From the NCBI GenBank assembly GCA_937876435.1, contig CALEIL010000597.1, forward strand, positions 1-13,725: DNA of 13,725 nt, written 5' to 3'. A program made the translations under genes and the position numbers. This document shows, in pieces, positions 8,228 to 13,725 of the stretch. The number at the start of each line of letters is the position of its first letter. Position 1 is the stretch's first letter. Under the pieces are notes generated by a model. The model saw only the letters and a program-made list of their open reading frames with translations. It was not told where the DNA came from and made no database searches. The DNA comes from an uncultured Bacteroidota bacterium. Its GTDB lineage: Bacteria; Bacteroidota; Bacteroidia; Chitinophagales; Saprospiraceae.

Positions 8228-8269
8228 AAAAAAAATTGGGCCAGGTCATAAGAAATCACTGACCCAATT
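8228..8269 (-). terminator. Intrinsic terminator or attenuator between nosZ and the maturation genes
   Basis: Read on the minus strand, AATTGGGTCAG (8269-8259) pairs with CTGGCCCAATT (8244-8234) over 11 bp with one G-T wobble. The loop is 14 nt, and a run of eight T (8235-8228) follows directly. It lies 27 nt after the nosZ stop and 21 nt before the next start. All downstream genes are on the same strand and no clear new promoter is visible, so partial read-through is likely. Confidence 0.85.
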
Positions 8270-8296
8270 CAAAAATTGAAAACACTACCTTTACCT

Positions 8297-10252
8297 CTAA
8301 TCTCCGAGGGACCATGCTAACGGTATATTGCTGTCAGCCGGGGAAACTCTGACAAGACCTTGCATTTCCTGGTGCAATGCACTACAAAAGTCAGTACAGT
8401 AAAATGGCCAGACCCCTACCTTACGGGGTTCCCAGACCATGGTTTCGGTTTGACCCGGCATGATGAGTAATTCAGCGTTGGTGGCTCCCATCATGGCAAA
8501 ACCATGCGGGACGTCAAAATCCTGTTCGAGATTGGTGATGTGGAAATACACCTTATCCCCCACCTTGATGCCTTCGATGTTGTCCGGATTCAGGTGGCTC
8601 CTGATCATAGTCATATATACGTGGACTTCATTTCCGTTGCGTTCAATGCGGACGTCAGCATCGCGCGTTGTTGCGTGCGCGTGTTTATTCTCGGACAGGA
8701 TATATATTTTTTTGGATTTCGCCTGAATCATCTCAGCTGGGATCATCGAGGCATAATGTGGTTCCCCGATGGTCGGAAAATCCAGGAGCATTTCCATTTT
8801 ATCGCCGGTGATGTCATAGAGTTGTGCAGAGTGGTTCATTTCAGGCCCGGTGGGCAGGTACCGGTCTTTCGTGATTTTGTTCATGGCGATCATATACTTG
8901 CCAAAAGGTTTTTGGGAATTCCCACCCGGTATAGCCAGGTGACCGACGGAATAGTAGGTGGGTTGACGATCCAGGATCTCCCAGGTTCCCACTTTCCATT
9001 TCACCACTTCCGAGGAGATGAAGAACGTAGTGTACGCGTTCCCTTTGTCATCAAATTCAGTGTGAAGTGGTCCCAGTCCGGGTTGTACGACCGTGCCTCC
9101 CAGCACGTCTTCAAAATTGAGAATTGGAATTCCGTAGGATTCTCCGGCAAACTTCTCCTGCTCTATCGCTTCGAGCATTTTGCTAAATGAATGGACCGTC
9201 AGGTCGGCGGATAATTTTCCATTCCCCACGATGTATTCACCGGTCGGATCGACGTCGCATCCATGGGGTGATTTGGGAGTGGGGAGGAAGTACACCAGAC
9301 CAGGCAATTGTGAAGCATCCAGCACGCGGATTTCATTTTTCACGGTCGAGGTGGCCGTATGCGTGCTTTCATCGTATATATTATGGTAATATTCGGAGGA
9401 TTCTGTGGTGAAATTCCCATTTTGAATGTACTCCTCTGCCTTTTTCCAGTTGATTGCGGCGATAAAGTCTTTGTCATTTTGGGAAGCATTTACTTCCATG
9501 AGGGTATGCGCCTCTTCGGTGTTGTAAGACGTCACAAAGTACCAGCCGTGGGATTTCCCTCTGCCTGGGTGTGCCAGGTCATAGTCAAATCCCGGAACAC
9601 GGATCTGAAAGGACAGGTCCATTTCACCGCTATTCTGATCCACGCTGAGGAATGAAAAGCTGGCGCCAAAATTCCCTTTCCGGTCTGCGATGGCCATATC
9701 TTTTTGCGGAATGGGCACACCAAAACGGGTGCCGGCGATCACGTATTCGGTGTTTTCGGTGACGAATGCCGAACTGTGGTTTCCGGCGCTATTTGGAATT
9801 TCGATAATTTCAGCGGTTTCAAACGTAGTGAGATCGATGCGGGCAATTCGGGGAGTATTGTTCCCATTCATAAAGACCCACCTGCCATCGAGTTGACCAT
9901 TGGTCTGGGAGATGTCCGGGTGGTGGGTATCGTCCCAGGGGATGAATCCGTGGGAGGTTTGAAGCATGGGTTTGGTCTCCTCGTTGTATCCGTATGATTT
10001 CTCAGGATCCTGTGAAAAAACGGGGATTACTTTGAGGAGCCGTCCGGATGGGATGCCATATACGGAAAGCTGACCGCTGAATCCGCCCGACAGGAATCCG
10101 TAATACTCGTCGTAATCACCCGGAGCCACGTAGGTTCGTTCAGCAGCGTTGGAGGTCAGGGCTCCACTGGATTTAGTATCGGGTGAATTACACCCAAAAC
10201 TCGCGAATATAATGGTCGCGAAAGCCAGAACAGAAAGGTGTGAAGTTTTCAT
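8297..10252 (-). CDS. nosZ: NosZ, nitrous oxide reductase, clade II (Sec-exported, probable lipoprotein)
   Basis: This enzyme reduces N2O to N2 in the periplasm. I start it at 10252 (651 residues, MKTSHLSVLAF...), because the upstream ATG at 10294 would overlap the cytochrome gene by 23 bp and put 14 polar residues before the signal. The signal is Sec type without twin arginine, ending ASFGC (Cys21), which looks like a lipobox. All seven CuZ ligands are present: His110 and His111 (DDTHHPD), His159 (GNHSS), His330 (SPHGCDVDP), His397 (GPLHTEFD), His438 (GHLAIPGG) and His499 (GEPHYAS). The C-terminal cupredoxin domain has His583 (VPHGFAMMG) and CTDFCSALHQEM with Cys619, Cys623, His627 and Met630 for CuA. 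The cytochrome c gene lies 19 bp upstream and a terminator 27 nt downstream. Confidence 0.97.
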   Translation of the reverse strand: MKTSHLSVLAFATIIFASFGCNSPDTKSSGALTSNAAERTYVAPGDYDEYYGFLSGGFSGQLSVYGIPSGRLLKVIPVFSQDPEKSYGYNEETKPMLQTSHGFIPWDDTHHPDISQTNGQLDGRWVFMNGNNTPRIARIDLTTFETAEIIEIPNSAGNHSSAFVTENTEYVIAGTRFGVPIPQKDMAIADRKGNFGASFSFLSVDQNSGEMDLSFQIRVPGFDYDLAHPGRGKSHGWYFVTSYNTEEAHTLMEVNASQNDKDFIAAINWKKAEEYIQNGNFTTESSEYYHNIYDESTHTATSTVKNEIRVLDASQLPGLVYFLPTPKSPHGCDVDPTGEYIVGNGKLSADLTVHSFSKMLEAIEQEKFAGESYGIPILNFEDVLGGTVVQPGLGPLHTEFDDKGNAYTTFFISSEVVKWKVGTWEILDRQPTYYSVGHLAIPGGNSQKPFGKYMIAMNKITKDRYLPTGPEMNHSAQLYDITGDKMEMLLDFPTIGEPHYASMIPAEMIQAKSKKIYILSENKHAHATTRDADVRIERNGNEVHVYMTMIRSHLNPDNIEGIKVGDKVYFHITNLEQDFDVPHGFAMMGATNAELLIMPGQTETMVWEPRKVGVWPFYCTDFCSALHQEMQGLVRVSPADSNIPLAWSLGD

Positions 10253-10271
10253 CGTTGATATTTTTTTGGTA

Positions 10272-10766
10272 TTAAAGTGTTCGGAAATACTCAAGAATGG
10301 CTCGTGCTTCCTCTTCGGTCAGATTTTGGTTGGCCATCGGTGAACCATTGAATTCCATGAGCAGGTCTTTGGCCAGAGGATCTTCGTTGACCATGACGTC
10401 TGGATTCAGAATCATATTCATGACCCATTCAGGGGTTCTTCGTTCGAGAATGTCCTTGGGAGCCGGTCCAATGAATTTGGAGTCGGGTTTGTGGCAAGCG
10501 GTACACATCATTTCGTAGATTTCCTTGCCCTTGACCGCTAATTTCCGGTCAATCTCGGGATCGAGTTTCACCGACGTCACCGGACCGACGCCTTTACTTT
10601 CCAGATCGATCCGTTCCGAAGCTTTTACCTGGGATTTCGGTGCGCTCTGGGGGGAGGGCGTTTCAGTTTTGTCTGTGGAAGTTGATTGGTTTGTGGAGGT
10701 ATCACTGCCGCATCCCATTACAAATAGAATCAGGGCAGGCAATACCCATTTTTGAAGTGTTTTCAT
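10272..10766 (-). CDS. Monoheme cytochrome c lipoprotein, probable electron donor to NosZ
   Basis: The protein has 164 residues. A lipoprotein signal ends FVMGC (Cys19), followed by a low-complexity Ser/Thr/Pro/Gln linker of about 40 residues that could tether the domain away from the membrane. A class I-type heme domain follows, with CTACH at 88-92 (Cys88, Cys91, His92). Met144 in NGSPMANQNLT is the best axial-ligand candidate, and the C-terminal helix EEEARAILEYFRTL is typical of this fold. It is the first gene of the nos operon and is 19 bp from nosZ, which supports a role in passing electrons to CuA. Clade II clusters commonly carry c-type cytochromes in place of a NosR route. The quinol-oxidising partner is not in the window. 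Confidence 0.92.
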   Translation of the reverse strand: MKTLQKWVLPALILFVMGCGSDTSTNQSTSTDKTETPSPQSAPKSQVKASERIDLESKGVGPVTSVKLDPEIDRKLAVKGKEIYEMMCTACHKPDSKFIGPAPKDILERRTPEWVMNMILNPDVMVNEDPLAKDLLMEFNGSPMANQNLTEEEARAILEYFRTL

Positions 10767-10790
10767 AAGATGAATAGTTTTATTTCGGGT

Positions 10791-10798
10791 GCAATTTA
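10791..10798 (-). promoter_or_regulatory. Possible -7 element of the nos operon promoter
   Basis: The minus strand reads TAAATTGC, matching four of the six fixed positions of TAnnTTTG. It predicts a start near 10784-10788, about 20 nt before the cytochrome ATG. It is weak alone but sits about 33 bp downstream of the palindrome at 10821-10834, the spacing expected for an activator-dependent promoter. Confidence 0.3.
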
Positions 10799-10820
10799 GG
10801 CAGGAAAGTCCTTATGGATT

Positions 10821-10834
10821 GTGACTTATGTCAT
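10821..10834. promoter_or_regulatory. CRP/FNR-type operator candidate upstream of the nos operon
   Basis: The sequence GTGAC-TTAT-GTCAT contains the inverted repeat TGAC-N4-GTCA and differs from the FNR-family layout TTGAC-N4-GTCAA only at the two outer bases. The centre (10827.5) is 61 bp upstream of the cytochrome start and about -40 relative to the predicted transcription start, the usual class II activator position. An overlapping perfect 11-bp palindrome TTATGTCATAA occupies 10826-10836. Which CRP/FNR family protein binds is unknown. Confidence 0.5.
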
Positions 10835-11022
10835 AAAAAGGATAAAAAGGTCTATAAATCCACAATAAACATAGTTAAAGTTTTTAGCATTTGGAAAAAT
10901 GGAGGAAACTGGGGGGATGGAGACCGATAATTCACTGGAATTTTGAACTTTGGAAAACAACCGGGAGGGAACCGGAAGGATGAGATGAGTTTTTTCTGGG
11001 TGGATTTTGACCGGTTTTCTTT

Positions 11023-11062
11023 CCGGGGATGATTTTTTGAAAATCCCGTCGTTGATAAACGA
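11023..11062. repeat. Two adjacent short hairpins
   Basis: The first hairpin is built on GATTTT-TTG-AAAATC, flanked by CGG/CCG with a four-base bulge (CGG GGAT before the left arm). The second, immediately after, is TCGTT-GATA-AACGA (11049-11062), a perfect 5-bp stem with a four-base loop. Neither is followed by a T-run, so they are not terminators. Confidence 0.4.
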
Positions 11063-11106
11063 GGTCTTCCAGGAGGAGAGGGAGGGATCAAAGAGAGGTG
11101 ATTTGG

Positions 11107-11172
11107 AGCTTCAGACGATCAATAAATCACCATTGGAGGCTGGATAACGGTAGAAGCTATTGATCGGAAGCT
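11107..11172. repeat. Bulged 15-bp inverted repeat
   Basis: The left arm is AGCTTC (11107-11112), a 3-nt bulge AGA, then CGATCAATA (11116-11124). The right arm is TATTGATCG (11158-11166) directly followed by GAAGCT (11167-11172). All 15 paired positions are perfect. The enclosed loop is 33 nt. GAAGCT also occurs as a direct repeat at 11153-11158. There is no T-run on either side, so this is not a simple terminator. Confidence 0.65.
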
Positions 11173-11301
11173 GGAGGGGCAAATATCCTCCGTTTGGTTC
11201 ATGGTTTTTTGACCCAGATTCAAAAATATGAAAAATTATATATGAATTTATCCCCTGAATAATCCCGTTTATTCCAAATTATGACCGATTATTATATTAA
11301 C

Positions 11302-11332
11302 TTGTGTACTGAATATGTGGTCTATATATTTG
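11302..11332 (+). promoter_or_regulatory. Bacteroidota-type promoter on plus strand
   Basis: TTG at 11302-11304, a 20-bp spacer, then TATATTTG at 11325-11332, a full match to TAnnTTTG. It predicts a start near 11339. No protein-coding gene follows on this strand. A strong terminator ends about 170 nt later. Confidence 0.5.
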
Positions 11333-11338
11333 ATGCAT

Positions 11339-11511
11339 AAATTAAAAACCTCTCGTGCTTTTAGTACCAGTAAGTTGGAAACGAATAGATCTTTTTTTGT
11401 TGACCAGAGGTTAGAAGATAAGATCGGGAATACTCCAAAGGAAACAAGAATAAACCTTGATCGAATCAAATTTAATGGGATTGCCCTCCACCAGGCGATC
11501 CCATTTTTTTT
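11339..11511 (+). ncRNA. Candidate small RNA of about 170 nt, class unknown
   Basis: This is outlined by the promoter at 11302-11332 and the intrinsic terminator at 11474-11511. Internal pairing is possible: AACCTCT (11347-11353) with AGAGGTT (11406-11412), enclosing a small GTGC/GTAC hairpin; TTGAT-CGA-ATCAA at 11457-11469; and the terminator stem. I compared it by eye with 6S RNA, tmRNA, SRP RNA and RNase P and saw no convincing match. The 85-codon frame that crosses it (11315-11572) runs through the terminator stem and resembles no protein, so a coding role is unlikely. Transcription is inferred only. Confidence 0.4.
11474..11511 (+). terminator. Strong intrinsic terminator, plus strand
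   Basis: AATGGGATTGCC (11474-11485) pairs with GGCGATCCCATT (11494-11505) over 12 bp with one G-T wobble. The loop is CTCCACCA, and eight T (11504-11511) follow. There is no matching A-run on the other side, so it is directional. It shows that something on the plus strand is transcribed upstream of it. Confidence 0.85.
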
Positions 11512-12292
11512 GTCATTTTGTGAACAAACCTATCAGGGTCTTGAGAATTGTGTTCCTGTGTCTATCTCATAATTTTCAATTTCTCTGAAAATCAGATTCC
11601 CATACCACCTCGCTGCTCCAAAGGGTAAGTCCGACAATAATCGATCAAATACTCATTGACGATAGGTCCTGATGTATCCAGTAAGACGTTTCGAAGGGCT
11701 CTGAGTTGCTATTATATGATGTTTTCAAGCCTGGCCTTCCTCCCGCTGATCGGGGTCAGGAGGTAAACCTGGCAATTTCAGTCTTTTACAATGACGTCCG
11801 GAATCAGCCTTCGTCACAACCGGAGACAGGCTTTGAAATTATTCCCACTCTCAAATCTTCCCACTCTCATATCTTCCGGCTCGAAAGTCCAGCCAGTACG
11901 TGCCAGCCTCCCTCCCGTTGGCCCTGGGGTAAACTTGTAGATTCTGGACGCAACTTCGGATTCATAGTGTGGTAATGTAGCACGATGCTGAGCCTGGCTG
12001 CGATAGCGGTGTGACAGGCAGAGATTGCAGAGTCAGAAGGAGTCAAAATTATAGTTCTCCTTGATGTTTGCCATTTTGCCAAAGAAAAGACCCCATGTCT
12101 AATCCTGCGTCTAATTCGGTGTTGAGGGTCGCACTGATGATGCATTGTTTCCTTTGGTTCATATGGAATCCTTAGTCGTAGGTTTGCGGGTTCTATGGAA
12201 GAGATTGAATTGCCTGGTTTGGGAAAATCTAAGTGCCTAACAATGCTTTTCAAGTCCTACTGGGGGAGGAATAACCCATGCGATCCACCTTT
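11512..12292. other. Gene-free stretch with unassignable open frames, possibly gene relics or a dispersed repeat
   Basis: No gene can be supported. A minus-strand frame at 11592-11708 reads 38 codons to a TGA, including LLDTSGPIVNEYLIDYCRTYP, but has no start codon and a stop just upstream, as a relic would. The minus frame at 11867-12253 and the plus frame at 11706-11975 cover the same DNA, contain no domain and end or begin at a short tandem repeat. GC content is close to that of coding DNA, unlike the AT-rich flanks, which is what one expects from decayed coding sequence or a repeat copy. Confidence 0.5.
11844..11875. repeat. 16-bp tandem duplication
   Basis: Two head-to-tail units, CCCACTCTCAAATCTT (11844-11859) and CCCACTCTCATATCTT (11860-11875), differ at one base. 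This is only two copies, so not an array. It introduces stops and shifts in the surrounding frames. Confidence 0.85.
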
Positions 12293-12547
12293 TCAGATCA
12301 GCCCTCCGTAATGGAAATACAACAGGGTCAGTATTACATCCGATAATAGTTGAGTCCAATTCGTCCGGAATATCTTCCAGTTTCGGTCTGATCGGCAGGA
12401 TGCGATGATCAACCATAATTTCCACAGGACATTGACCAGTCCGACTGTGCCAAACAAGAGGTTCCAGGGACCCGTATACGACAAGGCTACTTTGGTAATA
12501 AAGAATATCAGTGTCAGAAATCCTGTCACGGTGTTGGAATAACCCAT
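12268..12547. repeat. 12-bp direct repeat flanking the small membrane ORF
   Basis: GGAATAACCCAT occurs at 12268-12279 and again at 12536-12547, in the same orientation. The 256 bp between them contain most of the 91-residue frame. The inner ends show no terminal inverted repeat, so an insertion event is not demonstrated, and chance is a fair alternative. Confidence 0.4.
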
Positions 12548-12568
12548 ATTATCAAAATTTTTATCCAA
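12293..12568 (-). CDS. Possible small membrane protein, unrecognised
   Basis: This frame of 91 codons has a protein-like composition: three hydrophobic stretches near 14-32, 35-58 and 74-88, separated by short polar segments, one of them charged (CRSDRNWKIFRTNW, 58-71). I recognise no family. It could be a genuine three-helix inner-membrane protein or the remains of a longer gene. There is no clear ribosome binding site, but that is normal in this phylum. A 63-codon minus-strand frame ends 12 bp upstream (12581-12772) and shows nothing recognisable. A TAAGTTTG octamer on the minus strand at 12791-12784 could act as a -7 element for both, without a visible -33 partner. I hold this as an open possibility. 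Confidence 0.3.
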   Translation of the reverse strand: MDKNFDNMGYSNTVTGFLTLIFFITKVALSYTGPWNLLFGTVGLVNVLWKLWLIIASCRSDRNWKIFRTNWTQLLSDVILTLLYFHYGGLI

Positions 12569-12950
12569 TGTGCCGATTTTTCAGGAGATCAACCGATGTA
12601 CCTCCATCGGGATTTCGCAAAGACTTTCCTTATATTCCACGACACCACCGCAATGTGGGATGGTTGGTATCAAAAATATCCGTTTTAGAGGGCATTTTTC
12701 CTGGTTGATCCCCAGTGGTGATTTATCGGATGGTGAGCATATGGAGCATAATCGGACGCAAAATGCCCCCAAATTTTATGTGGCAAACTTATTTTTCATC
12801 TTTTTGAAAAAAAATTATAATTTGTATTTATACGTTATGACAAACAAATGAGACTGTACCGGAAAATATCGGGGATGATTTGGTTGGTAAATATATCTTT
12901 TGTATCTTAGTTGTCCTTTTCGAAAACACGGGCTGCGAAAAATATTTTCA
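12569..12950. other. Spacer before the rRNA promoter
   Basis: No gene is supported. There is a small hairpin, CCGATG-TACCTC-CATCGG (12593-12610). From about 12770 the DNA becomes AT-rich, with long A and T runs (12801-12832), as is common upstream of rRNA promoters. The overlapping frames on both strands (12570-12851 plus, 12581-12772 minus) have no recognisable features. Confidence 0.5.
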
Positions 12951-12952
12951 AA

Positions 12953-12989
12953 TATATTTGGATGATTGAAAAATATGTTTGTATATTTG
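12953..12989 (+). promoter_or_regulatory. rRNA operon promoter region with two TATATTTG elements
   Basis: TTTG at 12957-12960, a 21-bp spacer and TATATTTG at 12982-12989 fit the Bacteroidota -33/-7 pattern and predict a start near 12996, about 190 nt before the 16S gene. A second perfect TATATTTG lies at 12953-12960 and overlaps the -33 element, so tandem start sites 29 bp apart are possible. AT-rich DNA precedes both. Confidence 0.7.
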
Positions 12990-13008
12990 CAACCGCTTTT
13001 GAAGAAAA

Positions 13009-13017
13009 GTTCTTTGA
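13009..13017 (+). promoter_or_regulatory. boxA-like element in the rRNA leader
   Basis: GTTCTTTGA, shortly after the predicted start, resembles the boxA antitermination motif (TGCTCTTTA core) and matches the leader sequence I associate with Bacteroidota rRNA operons. It would recruit NusB/S10 for processive rRNA transcription. The assignment is by similarity and position. Confidence 0.5.
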
Positions 13018-13184
13018 TAGATTGGGAGAAATTAAAGGTAAGAAACCAAGTTTATAATAATTTGAGATTTCGATAACGAACGCAAATTTTTTGCTAGTTA
13101 GAGAGTCAGGAATTGATCAAACAACACGTGAAAGTATTTCGCTGGAATCTTCGGATTCTGGTGTATATATATACGAACAACAAT

Positions 13185-13725
<541 letters not shown>

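Larger units (their letters stand above)
10837..11300. other. Gene-free stretch between nos operon and candidate RNA, rich in hairpins
   Basis: I find no supportable gene here. The only reading frame of note (minus, 10852-11091) is proline/serine-rich noise with no domain. The stretch from 10895 to 11180 is purine-rich on the plus strand and contains two adjacent small hairpins (11023-11062) and a long inverted repeat (11107-11172), listed separately. The end, from about 11220, becomes very AT-rich. Confidence 0.6.

Noticed and set aside
10253..10294. Longer NosZ start at 10294
   Set aside because: It would put 14 polar residues before the Sec signal and overlap the cytochrome gene; the start at 10252 gives a standard signal peptide.
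10852..11091. 79-codon minus-strand frame upstream of the cytochrome gene
   Set aside because: It is proline- and serine-rich with no domain, covers hairpins, and looks like a by-product of the purine-rich plus strand.
11457..11469. TTGATCGAATCAA as the T-arm of a tRNA
   Set aside because: The loop is only three bases, there is no TTC sequence in it, and no acceptor, D or anticodon arms can be placed around it.
11315..11572. 85-codon plus-strand frame
   Set aside because: It starts inside the promoter spacer, runs through the intrinsic terminator and resembles no protein.
13163..13174. GTATATATATAC palindrome just before the 16S 5' end
   Set aside because: It is a simple alternating AT repeat in the leader. 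A processing role is possible but nothing else supports it.

Overview
The window comes from a member of the Bacteroidota. The 16S rRNA gene begins with a Bacteroidota-type 5' end, and its variable regions resemble the Saprospiraceae/Chitinophagales side of the phylum. Promoter candidates fit the phylum's TTTG...TAnnTTTG pattern, and Shine-Dalgarno sites are essentially absent. The family-level placement is my reading of the 16S and was not computed.

Layout. (1) 1-1760, minus strand: two nucleotide-sugar genes, a WbpB/WlbA-type UDP-GlcNAcA 3-dehydrogenase followed by a non-hydrolysing UDP-sugar 2-epimerase cut by the window edge. Together they point to a di-N-acetylated uronic acid in a surface glycan. 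(2) 1844-4295, minus: two overlapping GT4-type glycosyltransferases. (3) 4367-10766, minus: a compact clade II (atypical) nitrous oxide reductase operon in the order cytochrome c lipoprotein, nosZ, unknown four-helix membrane protein, nosL, nosD, nosF, nosY. It is tightly packed with 4- and 8-bp overlaps. (4) 10767-13184: about 2.4 kb with no convincing gene but with several structured sequences. (5) 13185 to the end, plus: the 5' third of a 16S rRNA gene, with its own promoter and leader, transcribed away from the nos operon.

How the nos genes fit together. NosZ carries all seven CuZ histidines and the complete CuA motif. It has a Sec-type signal ending in a possible lipobox instead of a Tat signal. 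The cytochrome c lipoprotein upstream is the likely electron donor. NosL (copper lipoprotein) and NosDFY (periplasmic protein plus ABC transporter) supply copper and sulfur for CuZ assembly. No nosR, nosX, nir or nor is present here, so this could be a N2O reducer that is not a full denitrifier, although the rest of the genome is unseen.

Control signals that I can read directly: a TGAC-TTAT-GTCA palindrome of the CRP/FNR type about 61 bp upstream of the cytochrome start, about 40 bp upstream of a predicted transcription start; a strong intrinsic terminator between nosZ and the maturation genes, which should act as an attenuator and keep NosZ expression above that of the assembly factors; and, in the gene-poor stretch, a good Bacteroidota promoter followed about 170 nt later by a strong plus-strand terminator, which outlines a candidate small RNA. 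I found no CRISPR array, transposase gene or defence system. The items most worth pursuing are the unknown membrane protein with a periplasmic His/Met motif, the attenuator, and the candidate RNA.
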